Position numbers and translations under genes: made by a program
The notes under the pieces: generated by a model
What the model saw: the letters and a program-made list of their open reading frames with translations, nothing else
Database searches by the model: none
What the model was told of the DNA's origin: nothing
Assembly: GCF_014650955.1 (NCBI RefSeq)
Contig: NZ_BMVY01000015.1
Coordinates: 1-64,000, forward strand
Origin: Streptomyces tauricus
GTDB lineage: Bacteria; Actinomycetota; Actinomycetes; Streptomycetales; Streptomycetaceae
Direction: 5' to 3'
Length of the DNA: 64,000 bases
In this document: positions 25,118-33,621 of the stretch, piece after piece
Numbering within the stretch: position 1 is the stretch's first letter
Layout of the letters: the number at the start of each line of letters is the position of its first letter

Positions 25118-26616
25118 CGCACGACCAGACCACTGATCCGGGCGGTCTCCCGGAGGAGCCGGGGTACGACGCGAGGTGGGTGATGTCCCCGTTCGACAAG
25201 CCGGACACATCCCCGCTGCTTGACGCACCCCCCGCACCCGGCGCGTTCGGCACGAGGGTTCCGGCGGAGAATCCGGGGTCTCCCTTCGAGGAGCCCTCCG
25301 CGTCCGCCGCGTCCCGGGCGCCGTCCGTACCCGCTCCCACCACTCCGGCCGCTGCTTCGACCGCTTCGACCGCTTCGACCGCTTCCGCGCCGAAGAAGGC
25401 GAACGGCCGTGACCGCTATCTGGACCTGCTGCGCACCCTGGCGCTGTTCCGCGTGGTCGCCTACCACCTGTTCGGCTGGGCCTGGCTGACGGTCCTCTTC
25501 CCGTCCATGGGCGTGATGTTCGCCCTCGCCGGTTCCCTGATGGCGCGCTCGCTGAAGCGCCCGGCCCTGGGCGTGATCCGCGGCCGTATCCGCAGGCTCC
25601 TGCCGCCCCTGTGGGTGTTCAGCGCGGTCATGCTCGCCATGATGTTCGCCGCGGGCTGGAACATCTCCGAGGACCCCGACAACGGCGGCACCTGGGGTCT
25701 GATCGAGCTGTTCAACTACGTCGTACCGATCGGCGCCCCGCCGTTCCCGTGGAGCATCGGCGACAAGTCGGGCCTCCTGGAGCAGACCTGGGCGGTCCAG
25801 TCTGCGGGCGTGCTCTGGTACCTGCGGGCGTACCTCTGGTTCGTCCTCGCGTCCCCGCTGCTCCTGTGGGCGTTCCGCCGGGCCCCGTGGGTGACGCTGC
25901 TGGCCCCGCTCGGGCTGACGGCCGTGGTCGGTACGGGCGTCGTCACCATCCCCGGTGAGACGGGCAACGCGGTCTCGGACTTCGCGGTCTACGGCGGCTG
26001 CTGGGTCCTCGGGTTCGCGCACTACGAGGGCATGCTGCAGAAGATCCCGCGCTATGTGGCGGTCTCCTGCTCGACCCTGCTGATGGCCTTCGGCCTGTGG
26101 TGGGCGTCGGGCCATCTGGGCCCCGACGGCTGGGACCTGAACGACATCCCGCTGGCCCAGGCCACCTGGTCCTTCGGGTTCGTGGTCATCCTGCTCCAGT
26201 ACTCCCCGTCCTGGCAGGACCTCCCCGGCCGCCTCAAGCGCTGGGACAAACTGGTCACCCTCTCCAACAGCCGTGCCATGACGATCTACCTGTGGCACAA
26301 CCTCCTGATCATGGCGACGGTGCCGATCCTCGACCAGCTCTACAACCTTCCGTTCATGAACGACCGGATGGTGGGCCTGCTGGACGCCACGTACATGGTG
26401 TGGATGTTCGTCCTGGTCTGGCCCCTGATAGGCCTCGCGATCCTCGCCGTCGGCTGGATCGAGGACCTGGCGGCGAAACGGAGTCCGCGGCTGTGGCCGA
26501 CGGGCTCGAAGAAGCCGACCCGTCCGGGCACGCACGCCGGCCCCGGCGCGGGAACCGGTTCGGGCCCGGCGTCCCACTCCCGGCCCCGGGCGCGGGCGCG
26601 AGCACGAGCGCGCTAG
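25114..26616 (+). CDS. Acyltransferase family 3 membrane protein coupled to matAB
   Basis: A 500-residue protein: about 95 disordered residues (including AAASTASTASTASA) and then an acyltransferase-3 membrane domain with about ten helices, opening RYLDLLRTLALFRVVAYHLF, where the family histidine is visible (VAYHLF). The tail is Pro/Arg-rich, ending RARARARAR. ATG 25114 overlaps the matB stop as ATGA. The family O-acylates extracellular sugars; IcaC of the staphylococcal PNAG system belongs to it, so a role in modifying or exporting the MatAB polymer is plausible but inferred. Confidence 0.85.
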   Translation: MTHDQTTDPGGLPEEPGYDARWVMSPFDKPDTSPLLDAPPAPGAFGTRVPAENPGSPFEEPSASAASRAPSVPAPTTPAAASTASTASTASAPKKANGRDRYLDLLRTLALFRVVAYHLFGWAWLTVLFPSMGVMFALAGSLMARSLKRPALGVIRGRIRRLLPPLWVFSAVMLAMMFAAGWNISEDPDNGGTWGLIELFNYVVPIGAPPFPWSIGDKSGLLEQTWAVQSAGVLWYLRAYLWFVLASPLLLWAFRRAPWVTLLAPLGLTAVVGTGVVTIPGETGNAVSDFAVYGGCWVLGFAHYEGMLQKIPRYVAVSCSTLLMAFGLWWASGHLGPDGWDLNDIPLAQATWSFGFVVILLQYSPSWQDLPGRLKRWDKLVTLSNSRAMTIYLWHNLLIMATVPILDQLYNLPFMNDRMVGLLDATYMVWMFVLVWPLIGLAILAVGWIEDLAAKRSPRLWPTGSKKPTRPGTHAGPGAGTGSGPASHSRPRARARARAR

Positions 26617-26649
26617 GGCCGCACGGACGGCAGGTGCAGTCGGATATTC

Positions 26650-26680
26650 GCGCGGGCCAGGCAGAGAGCCTGGCCCGCGC
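26650..26680 (+). terminator. Hairpin terminator after the mat operon
   Basis: Perfect 13-bp stem GCGCGGGCCAGGC (26650-26662) and GCCTGGCCCGCGC (26668-26680), loop agaga, 34 bp after the acyltransferase stop, followed by tccgttccgttgt. Confidence 0.85.
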
Positions 26681-26820
26681 TCCGTTCCGTTGTCCCCGTG
26701 CGTCGGACGTCTGTCGGCGGTGACCACGACCTGTCGGCGATCTGTCGGTGGAGACGGCGACTTTGGGCGGATCGGTGCTCCCTGCGAGCACACCGCCCCG
26801 ATCGCAAGGAGCCGGTCACA

Positions 26821-27777
26821 GTGTCTTCCGCATCCCCACTCCAGAGCGGACCGTGGGACGTCCACCGGCTGCCTCCCGCAGAGGGCAGGACCTTCCTGGT
26901 CACCGGGGGCAACGCCGGGATCGGCTACTTCGTCGCGGAGCAGCTCGCCGCCACCGGCGCCGTCGTCGTACTGGGCAGCCGGGACGCCGCGAAGGCCGAC
27001 GCCGCAATGACCTCGATCCGCTCGCGCGTCCCCGGCGCGCAGGTGCGGCACCTGCACCTGAACCTCGCCGACCTGTCCTCCCTGAAGACGGCCGTGGACG
27101 CCCTGGATCTCGATCATCTCGACGCGGTCGTCCACAACGCGGGGGTCGCGCTCGACGACCCGCCCCGTCGGGAGACCGAGGACGGCCACGAGCTGATGTT
27201 CGGCACCAACCACCTCGGCCATTTCGCGCTCACCCAGTGGCTGGCCCCTCTGCTGTCCGCGGCGCCGGCGGGCCGCATCGTGACGGTGGGGAGCTTCGCG
27301 GCACGGTCCGAACGAGTGGACCTGGACGATCTGCAGTCGTCCCAGAACTACCGGCCCAAGCGCACATACGGCCGGTCGAAGCTGGCGCAGATGTGCTTCG
27401 GCTTCGAACTCGACCGCCGGCTGCGTGCCGTCGGCAGCACGGCGCTCAGCGTGGTAGCCCACCCCGGCGGCGCCCTGGACTCCCTCACCCCGTCCCGCGT
27501 GCCGATCCACGTGACAACTCCCGGCGAGCGGCTACGCGCCCTGCCCGTCGGCCTCCTGGTGCAGGGCAAGGACGCAGGAGCGTGGCCCGTCGTCCGCGCC
27601 GTCCTCGACCCGGAGGTGCGGGGCGGACAGCTGTGGGGACCGAGGCTGTTCGGCATGCGCGGACTGCCACGACGTGAGCAGGTCCCCTCGCACATGGCTG
27701 ACCCCGCCGTGGCGGCCCACCTGTGGACGGCCAGCGCGAAGCTGACGGGCATGGACCCACACCACAACTTCAGCTGA
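26821..27777 (+). CDS. Short-chain dehydrogenase/reductase
   Basis: NAD(P)-dependent oxidoreductase of 318 residues, closest in layout to retinol-dehydrogenase/WW-domain-oxidoreductase-like SDRs. It has the cofactor motif TGGNAGIG, HNAG in place of the usual NNAG, a catalytic serine in VGSFAAR and the YGRSK (YxxxK) active-site motif. Substrate unknown. The GTG start at 26821 is decided by AAGGAG nine bases upstream. The preceding 26690-26780 contains three near repeats of ctgtcggcg, which may be operator half-sites. Confidence 0.9.
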   Translation: MSSASPLQSGPWDVHRLPPAEGRTFLVTGGNAGIGYFVAEQLAATGAVVVLGSRDAAKADAAMTSIRSRVPGAQVRHLHLNLADLSSLKTAVDALDLDHLDAVVHNAGVALDDPPRRETEDGHELMFGTNHLGHFALTQWLAPLLSAAPAGRIVTVGSFAARSERVDLDDLQSSQNYRPKRTYGRSKLAQMCFGFELDRRLRAVGSTALSVVAHPGGALDSLTPSRVPIHVTTPGERLRALPVGLLVQGKDAGAWPVVRAVLDPEVRGGQLWGPRLFGMRGLPRREQVPSHMADPAVAAHLWTASAKLTGMDPHHNFS

Positions 27778-27795
27778 AGCCGCACCCGACCCCTG

Positions 27796-27844
27796 GGTAG
27801 CGTGGCGCCCGCAAACCGCCTATGCCTCAGGGGAGACATCTGTG
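27796..27844 (+). repeat. Leader repeat, copy 1 (no gene attached)
   Basis: The ~49-bp sequence ggtagcgtggcgcccgc...ggggagacatctgtga is the same leader that precedes the lipoprotein gene at 28070 (copy 2, 28024-28073) and its decayed paralogue at 29843 (copy 3, 29796-29846). Here it is followed by a GTG whose frame shows no lipoprotein signal but stays open into the next gene. It looks like a promoter/ribosome-binding relic of a lost copy. Confidence 0.75.
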
Positions 27845-28023
27845 ACCGGCATCGGTTGGTGTGAGGTATCTGCGTTCGTCGGGCGACTGACGGGACGGGT
27901 GGGGGGAATGGCAGGGGCCGACGCGTGTCTCCGCCCACGCACCCCCCTGCAACCCTGTCGTTTCAGTTTTGCCACGAGCCTCGGTTTGCTGGAGTTCGCA
28001 CTGGTGTCGCCTCCCGTGCCCTC

Positions 28024-28073
28024 GGTAGCGTGGCGCCCTCAAGTCACCTTCGCCTCACGGGAGACATCTGTGA
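28024..28073 (+). promoter_or_regulatory. Leader repeat, copy 2, in front of the lipoprotein gene
   Basis: Same leader as at 27796 and 29796. It contains ggtagcgt, a possible -10 element about 40 nt before the start, and ends with acgggagacatctGTG, which supplies the ribosome binding site and start codon of the gene at 28070. Conservation across three copies argues that it is a functional promoter/leader module; the promoter reading is inferred. Confidence 0.6.
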
Positions 28074-28729
28074 ACCGCCGTCCCACTCTGCTCGCAGCGA
28101 TCACGCTGACCGCCGCTGCGGCCTTGACGCTGTCCGCCTGCGGTGGCGACAGCAACTCCGAGGACAAGGCCAACGACAAGATCGCGGGCGCGGACACCGG
28201 CAAGGAGAAGTCACCTTCGCCGACCGCTTCGGAAGAGGCTGCAGCCGGGCGCCCGAAGATCGAGCTGCCGTCGGACGTCAAGCTCACCTTCACACCTGAA
28301 CAGGCGAGTGACGCCGTGAAGTCCGCAGTCCTGAAGGACAACGCGGAGTTCACTCGCGCACTGAACGCCGCCATCGTCGCCCAGAACCCCCGGCTGCCCG
28401 CTCTCGAGTACTACACGGAGGGCGAAGGCGCGGCTGCGGCTGAGGAGTGGGTGAAGGCGTTCAAGGATGTCGGCTGGACGGTCACTGGAACCGTGCGCTT
28501 CTTCGACCGGCAGGTCACGGTCAACTCCAAGGACAGCGCTTCGCTCAGCTACTGCGGTGACGAGAGCAAGGGCTTCAGCAAGGTGATCAAGACCAACGAG
28601 ATCAAGGGAAGCAAGGTCACCAAGGACAGCTACATCGCCTATGGAGCGCAGGTCCAGAAGAACAAGAAAGGGGTCTGGGAGCTCGTGAAGATTTCGTCCA
28701 CTCGTGGGGCCGACAGGTGCCAGCCGTGA
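28070..28729 (+). CDS. Putative small secreted lipoprotein
   Basis: A 219-residue lipoprotein with signal and lipobox LSAC (VNRRPTLLAAITLTAAAALTLSAC), a charged Ser/Asp/Lys linker and an unclassified domain of about 150 residues containing two cysteines (LSYCGDE and the terminal DRCQP) that may pair. Function unknown. The GTG start at 28070 is chosen because the lipobox follows and a GGGAG site precedes; the frame is open further upstream to 27842 but without signal features. Its stop overlaps the next gene's GTG (GTGA). A frameshifted paralogue lies at 29843. Confidence 0.82.
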   Translation: MNRRPTLLAAITLTAAAALTLSACGGDSNSEDKANDKIAGADTGKEKSPSPTASEEAAAGRPKIELPSDVKLTFTPEQASDAVKSAVLKDNAEFTRALNAAIVAQNPRLPALEYYTEGEGAAAAEEWVKAFKDVGWTVTGTVRFFDRQVTVNSKDSASLSYCGDESKGFSKVIKTNEIKGSKVTKDSYIAYGAQVQKNKKGVWELVKISSTRGADRCQP

Positions 28730-29763
28730 TCAGACTCCAGCGTCTTGTCGCGATCACGATCGTGGCTGGGTCGGTGTTCTGGACCCTCTCTCCCTCCGCT
28801 GTTGCCACCCAGAACCCCGGTAAAGGGGGAATTGGTGCTGGTCCGGGCAAAGGTCCTTCGGGGGGCGCCGACGGCGACACCATCAATGCTTCCGTCGGCA
28901 CGATCGTCTACGACCGTTCCAAGAACGGCAGCGGCGGCTCAGTCGGGGCCGTGAGCCCCACGACGACCTGGACCCCGCCCGCCTGCTGGTACGCCCCGAA
29001 GTACACCCCCGAGCAGCTCCAGGCATACATGGAGCCGATCTGGGAGGCGGGGTCGACGGGGGACCAGTGGGACGCCGAGCAGCGCGAGAAGTACGTCAAC
29101 GGCGGTGAGTACAAGGACTTCAACAAGGAAAAGACCGGCAAGGGTTATTTCTGGGACTCGTACGTCAACGACAGCTATCCGCCCGGCTGGGACAAGTGCA
29201 CGGAGCCGCCGTTCTGGGTGGACACGGGTGACGCGCCGCCTGCCAGGATCCAGAACGCCATCACTCCCGAAATGCTTGCCCAACTCGCGTACGCCGAGAT
29301 CAGGGTGCCCGGCACGGCGGTGAAACTGGCCCCCGAAGGCACCACCAAGGTGAACCTGCCGACCTGGGCCTGGCTGGACGGCGCCGACTTCAAGCCTGTC
29401 TCGGTCACGGCGTCCATACCCGCGATCGGTCTCCAGGCGACCACCACCGCTGAGCCGATCTCGCTGAAGATCGAGCCGGGCACCGGCGACGCAGAGACCT
29501 ACCCGGCTTCCGGCGAGTGTGCGATCGGCAACGACGGCCGTATCGGGGAGCCCTACGCCAAGGGCAAGGCCGACGAGACCCCGCCGTGCGGTGTGCGCTA
29601 CTTGCGTTCGTCGGGCGACGGCTCGTACAAGCTCCAGGCGACGGTCACGTGGAAGATCTCGTGGACGGGTACGGGAGTCAACCAGCCGCAGGACCTGCCT
29701 CCCGGCGAGTTCGGAGCCGACCAGGACGTGATCGTGCAGGAGATCCAGTCGATCAACCGCTGA
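28726..29763 (+). CDS. Hypothetical secreted protein
   Basis: A 345-residue exported protein not assigned to a family. The signal peptide is MIRLQRLVAITIVAGSVF running to SAVA before TQNPGKG, then a Gly-rich segment and a long extracellular region with several cysteines and Trp/Pro-rich stretches (PPACWYAPKYTPEQL). The GTG at 28726 overlaps the stop of the lipoprotein gene (GTGA), so the two are translationally coupled and may act together at the cell surface. GTG 28717 is a near alternative without a better ribosome binding site. Confidence 0.75.
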   Translation: MIRLQRLVAITIVAGSVFWTLSPSAVATQNPGKGGIGAGPGKGPSGGADGDTINASVGTIVYDRSKNGSGGSVGAVSPTTTWTPPACWYAPKYTPEQLQAYMEPIWEAGSTGDQWDAEQREKYVNGGEYKDFNKEKTGKGYFWDSYVNDSYPPGWDKCTEPPFWVDTGDAPPARIQNAITPEMLAQLAYAEIRVPGTAVKLAPEGTTKVNLPTWAWLDGADFKPVSVTASIPAIGLQATTTAEPISLKIEPGTGDAETYPASGECAIGNDGRIGEPYAKGKADETPPCGVRYLRSSGDGSYKLQATVTWKISWTGTGVNQPQDLPPGEFGADQDVIVQEIQSINR

Positions 29764-29795
29764 CGGGGTGGGCGGGGATCAGGTGCCCTGTCCTC

Positions 29796-29846
29796 GGTAG
29801 CGTGGCCGCGCTCAAGCCGCCTTTGCCCCAGGGGAGACATCTGTGA
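29796..29846 (+). repeat. Leader repeat, copy 3, in front of the lipoprotein pseudogene
   Basis: Third copy of the ggtagcgtgg...ggggagacatctgtga leader. It retains the same ribosome binding site and GTG as copy 2 although the gene behind it is broken. Confidence 0.75.
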
Positions 29847-30299
29847 ACCGCCGTCCCACCCTGCTCGCCACGGTCACACTGACCGCCGTCGCGGCCTTGT
29901 CGCTGTTCCGCCTGCGGTGGTGACAGTCCCGACGACGAGGCCGCGGGCGTCCACACCGGCGCAGGCACGCGGAAGCGTGCTTCGCCGTCCGCGTCCGGGT
30001 CGGCTGTCGCGGGGCGGCCGAAGATCGAGCTGCCTTCGGATCTGACGTACGCCTTCGAGTGGAAGAAGACCGGCGACAAGGAGAAGGACGCCGTCCTGGG
30101 CGACAGTGAGCAGTTCATCAAGGCTGTGGACATGGCCATCGCCGAACAGGAGGCGCTGCAAGGCCGACCGCTATTACTCCGAGGGCGAGGCGGCGGCAGG
30201 CAGCGAGCAGTTCAGACAGGAACTCAAGGAAACGGCCAAGGCGTCTGGAGCACGGAGAAACTGACGTCACAGCGGGGGAGTACCAAGTGTCGCCCCTGA
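29843..30299 (+). pseudogene. Decayed paralogue of the lipoprotein at 28070
   Basis: It starts like the intact gene (GTG, then codons for NRRPTLLA). An extra T in ctgttccgcctgc, where the intact gene has ctgtccgcctgc, breaks the lipobox and creates a stop at once. In the +1 frame the homology resumes (GRPKIELPSDLTYAFE), and a second extra base near 30160 shifts it again (YYSEGEAAAGSEQF against YYTEGEGAAAAEEW). About 80 codons are then missing before a recognisable C-terminus, GVWSTEKLTSQRGSTKCRP, ending at 30299, against GVWELVKISSTRGADRCQP. Two frameshifts and an internal deletion make it a pseudogene. Confidence 0.85.
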
Positions 30300-30327
30300 G
30301 GTAGCCGCGTACCCCAGGCCGCCGTGT

Positions 30328-30365
30328 GTCCCGTACCTGGCGGAGGTGACCGGCGGGTACGGGAC
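30328..30365. terminator. Hairpin between the pseudogene and the SGNH gene
   Basis: GTCCCGTACC (30328-30337) pairs perfectly with GGTACGGGAC (30356-30365) around an 18-nt loop. It lies just beyond the stop of the minus-strand SGNH gene and could terminate it. Confidence 0.55.
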
Positions 30366-30378
30366 GTCACGGTCGTTC

Positions 30379-31584
30379 TCAGTTGCTGGGTGCTGGGCTC
30401 AGGCGCATTGCGCGCGGGCCCTCTCCGGGGGTGTTGGTGCAGCGGTGGTCGCCCGGGGTTCGGGTGAGGTGGAGGCCCAGGCAGGCGCCCAGGGCCAGTT
30501 GGCCGTAGTGGTTGGGGTGCAGGGACTCCTGGCGTTGGCCCTGGCCCGCGCCGGTGGTCACGAAGCGGACCCATTCGCTGGTACGGCCCGAGGGCCGCTC
30601 GCGGGGGCCCGCCTGGACGGTGGTCGTGGAACAGACCTCCCGGCCGTCGAAGGCGCGCGACAGGTCGAGGAACTCGGCGCCGGACTCACGCGCGGCCGAG
30701 GCGAGCGTGCTGCTGATGTCGGGGACGAGCTGGTCGTGGGCCCAGGTGAGGTCCTTGTCGAAGAAGGGACAACCACCGTCGGTCAGCCGGTCGTACTTGT
30801 CCCCGGGGTAGCGGATACGCGCGCCGTCGGGCAGCGGCGACGGGTAGGACTGCAGGATCAGGCGGTAGCTGCCCGCCGGATGGCCCGCCCGGTTCATGGC
30901 CGTGGTGACGTCGGCGAGTGAGTTCACGGCCGCGGCGCGCATCGCGGGCAGCCGCTTCTTGACCTCCGGCGCCTGCGTGGGAGCGCAGGGCGACGCCCCG
31001 ATGGGAGTGACGAAGCCCTTGGCGCAGGCGACGATGACGTCCTCGAAGCCGAGGTCGTTGCCGCCGACGGAGACGACGACCGCCCGTACGGGGTGGCCGG
31101 TGACGGCCTTCTGGAGCTGCTCGGCCTGGGACGGCTCTGACTTGAACGGCCTCCCGCCGTGTTCGGGCAGCAGGATCGCGGTCGAGGTGGCCCCCGAGCA
31201 GGCGAGGTTGAGCCGATGCGCCCCGGCCGGGGCGGGCGAGGAATGGACCTCGGCGCTGTCGGAGCGGTTGCAGCCGTTGTCGTAGGACGCGCCGTACACC
31301 CGGTGCTCGTCCGTCGTCCTGCTGGGCTGGTCGAAGGCCCGGTCGGTGCCGGAGTAACCGCCGGCACTGTCGTTGCTGTTGCCCGACCAGCGGCCCGCCT
31401 CCCCGGAGATGAAGCTGTCGCCCAGAGACACCACCCACGGCGTCTCCGCGGCCTTGCCCTGCGCGTGTACGGTTCCGCCCTGCGTGAGGCCGGCTCCGCA
31501 CAGGGCGGCCACGGCGGCGGTCGCGACCGCGATGCGCCTGCGGCATCGGGCCCGGCCCCGGCCTCGTACCCAAGTAGTTCTCAT
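30379..31584 (-). CDS. Secreted SGNH/GDSL-type hydrolase
   Basis: Exported esterase/lipase of 401 residues. The signal is RRRIAVATAAVAALCGAGL after an Arg-rich start. Block I is SLGDSFISGE (catalytic Ser), block III is VGGNDLGF, and the catalytic Asp/His region is LHPNHYGQLALG; six cysteines suggest three disulfides as in Streptomyces SGNH lipases. Substrate unknown (ester lipid or acylated polymer). ATG 31584 (MRTTWVRGR) is preferred; ATG 31611 would add nine residues. Neither has a clear ribosome binding site. Confidence 0.88.
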   Translation of the reverse strand: MRTTWVRGRGRARCRRRIAVATAAVAALCGAGLTQGGTVHAQGKAAETPWVVSLGDSFISGEAGRWSGNSNDSAGGYSGTDRAFDQPSRTTDEHRVYGASYDNGCNRSDSAEVHSSPAPAGAHRLNLACSGATSTAILLPEHGGRPFKSEPSQAEQLQKAVTGHPVRAVVVSVGGNDLGFEDVIVACAKGFVTPIGASPCAPTQAPEVKKRLPAMRAAAVNSLADVTTAMNRAGHPAGSYRLILQSYPSPLPDGARIRYPGDKYDRLTDGGCPFFDKDLTWAHDQLVPDISSTLASAARESGAEFLDLSRAFDGREVCSTTTVQAGPRERPSGRTSEWVRFVTTGAGQGQRQESLHPNHYGQLALGACLGLHLTRTPGDHRCTNTPGEGPRAMRLSPAPSN

Positions 31585-31708
31585 GTCGCTGTCAATTGCC
31601 AAGGCAAACATGGGATATGCGCCGAGGGCCGTGCTGCCCCTCCAACGGGTCGGGCGTCGCCATCGGTTGACGCCGACCGCGCGCCGGGGTGCGCCTCGCC
31701 GCTACGCC

Positions 31709-32368
31709 CTAGGGCCGCGGCGCGTTCACGTCGTGCGGGTCCCTGTGCGGCGTGCGCAGGCGGGAGATCAGCGCTCCGCCGTACGGGGAGGCGAGCGGGG
31801 CGAAGAACCAGAGAACGAATGCGTACGGGATCAGCCAGGCGGCGACGCCGCTGAGGATGAACCAGAGGCCGACCGCCCAGGAGCCGTCCGCCTGGTGGCG
31901 GGCTTCCGCGGGGTCGCCTGTGGTCAGGCCGGTTCTCGCGGAGATCTCCCTGATGACGGCCTCGCAGCAGACCATGGCCGCCATGGTGCCGGCGAACAGC
32001 GTGTCCGCCATCGGATTGGTCGCCGAGGCGCCGATGACCGCCGTCGGGAACGGAAGGAACGCGACCAGCAGCAGGAACGGCGCGTGCCAGCCCGTGAACG
32101 CGTTCGACAGCCTGTCGATCCGGTCCATCAGCTTGTGGTGGCGGCGCCACACCGACCAGAGCAGGATGAACGCCAGCGCGAACGCCAGGTAGGAGTCCCG
32201 CTGGTCCACCAGGAAGCTGCCCAGCGCGCGGGCCGACGCCAGTTCCTGTTCGTCCGGGCGGTCCAGTTCGACGGCCAGCAGGGTCATCGCGATCGCGAAG
32301 ATGGCGTCGGTGAAGAAGGCCAGTCTCTCGGGCGAGAACCCTGGCTCCGGCCGAACGGTCCCGCTCAT
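31709..32368 (-). CDS. TMEM175-family (DUF1211) potassium channel-like membrane protein
   Basis: A 219-residue integral membrane protein with about six helices. The N-terminus RLAFFTDAIFAIAMTLLAVEL matches the TMEM175 pore signature (F-S/T-D in helix 1), and bacterial members are K+-selective channels. Here the usual FSD is FTD, a conservative change. GGGAGTTCGC before ATG 32368 is a good ribosome binding site. No operon partner is apparent. Assignment to the family is firm; transport activity is inferred. Confidence 0.85.
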   Translation of the reverse strand: MSGTVRPEPGFSPERLAFFTDAIFAIAMTLLAVELDRPDEQELASARALGSFLVDQRDSYLAFALAFILLWSVWRRHHKLMDRIDRLSNAFTGWHAPFLLLVAFLPFPTAVIGASATNPMADTLFAGTMAAMVCCEAVIREISARTGLTTGDPAEARHQADGSWAVGLWFILSGVAAWLIPYAFVLWFFAPLASPYGGALISRLRTPHRDPHDVNAPRP

Positions 32369-32403
32369 GCGAACTCCCTGACATCTGAATTGTGTATGTG
32401 ATC

Positions 32404-32595
32404 TTAGGGAGCGGGTGGCTGCGCCTTCAGGGCGCGTATCAGTTCGCCCAGGCGTGGGCGGGTTGTTATGAGGGTGGTGTCGGGGTCGTCGCTCTCGCGG
32501 AGGTGGACCGTTCCGGTGGGCGTTGCGGCGACATAGACGCAGTTCGACCCGTCCCCGCTGTACGTGGACTTCTGCCAGTCGGTGGCGTGCAGCAT
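32404..32595 (-). CDS. DUF397 protein
   Basis: A 63-residue protein with the DUF397 pattern WQKSTYSGDGSNCVYVA and VHLRESDDPDTTLITT. These proteins are abundant in Streptomyces and pair with XRE regulators of the WhiJ type, whose activity they seem to modulate. It begins 10 bp after the stop of the XRE gene and is co-transcribed with it. Confidence 0.9.
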   Translation of the reverse strand: MLHATDWQKSTYSGDGSNCVYVAATPTGTVHLRESDDPDTTLITTRPRLGELIRALKAQPPAP

Positions 32596-32604
32596 GGGTC
32601 CCTC

Positions 32605-33459
32605 TCATGTGTCCTTGGCGAGACGGTGGATGAAATCCCGTGACTTGGCGGGACTCAGGGCGCATGACTCCATCCGGTCCAGGACGGCACGGTATTTGCT
32701 CAGCTGTGCCTCGGCGTCGAGGAATTCGCAGGCGCCGTGGTGCGAGTCCAACTGGATGGTGTCGAGCTGCGGAACAGGGCCGTCGACGTAGTCGAACGAC
32801 TGGCCCGTGGTCGGGAAGTGGTCCGTCCCGAAGGGAATCACTCTGACGGTCACATGGGCCAGCTCGCTCATGTCGTTCAGGTGCTTGAGCTGCTCGCGGG
32901 CCACTGCGGGGCCGCCGAAGCCCATGCGAAGCGCCGACTCGTGGATGATCGCCGCGTACGGGGGCGGGTTCTCCCGGTGCAGGATGCCCTGCCGCTTGAT
33001 GCGGAACGTGAGGCGGTGCTCGACCTCGTACTGCCGCATGGGCGGGGCCACTTGCCGGAAGAGTGAGCGTGCGTGGTCCGTCGTCTGCAACAGGGCGGGA
33101 ATGTGGATGATCAGCGCCACACGCAGACCGGTCGCGTGGTGCTCGAGTTCTGCGAGGTCGACCAGCGCGGCGGTCAGGTGCTCGCGGTACTCCTCCCACC
33201 ATCCGCGGGTGCGGCGCCCGGTCATCGCGGCCAGGGCGTCGACGAGCCGGTCGTCCGCGCAGGCGTACGCGCGGGCCATGGAGCGGACCTTGTCGGCGCT
33301 GACGGGCGTACGGCCGGTCTCGATCATGCTGACGCGTGCCTGGTTGACGCCGAGCAGTTCGGCGGCACCGGTTGCGGTCAGTCCGGCCCTTTCGCGAAGT
33401 TTGCGCAGCTCGGCACCGAACCTTCGCTGCCTCAGCGTCGGATTACTGGTGGGCGGCAA
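32605..33459 (-). CDS. XRE-family regulator with DUF5753 domain (WhiJ-like)
   Basis: A 284-residue regulator. The N-terminal Cro/CI HTH is FGAELRKLRERAGLTATGAA, then VNQARVSMIETGRTPVSADKV; the remaining ~190 residues form the DUF5753 domain (LLQTTDHARSLFR, FGTDHFPTTGQSFDYVDG). Such regulators occur in dozens per Streptomyces genome, next to DUF397 proteins and an anti-sigma-like ATPase, exactly as here, and several affect development. Target unknown; autoregulation of the divergent ATPase promoter is likely. Confidence 0.92.
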   Translation of the reverse strand: MPPTSNPTLRQRRFGAELRKLRERAGLTATGAAELLGVNQARVSMIETGRTPVSADKVRSMARAYACADDRLVDALAAMTGRRTRGWWEEYREHLTAALVDLAELEHHATGLRVALIIHIPALLQTTDHARSLFRQVAPPMRQYEVEHRLTFRIKRQGILHRENPPPYAAIIHESALRMGFGGPAVAREQLKHLNDMSELAHVTVRVIPFGTDHFPTTGQSFDYVDGPVPQLDTIQLDSHHGACEFLDAEAQLSKYRAVLDRMESCALSPAKSRDFIHRLAKDT

Positions 33460-33621
33460 AGCGCGTCCTTACCTGGCCGTGGCATGTGTCCCTCTCCCTC
33501 ACACGAGTGAAGCATGGATGCTTCTGGATAGAAAGGTTAGATCCATCTAACCGCCTGCTCTGCGGTGGTCGTGTATCGCCCAGCGGAAGTGCACCCAACC
33601 CACCTCTTTTCGGAGGCACCC

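Noticed and set aside
22388..25237. A 949-codon minus-strand frame over matA-matB
   Set aside because: Mirror frame of two conserved, coupled genes; composition (Asp/His/Gly/Val-rich without domains) is that of a shadow.
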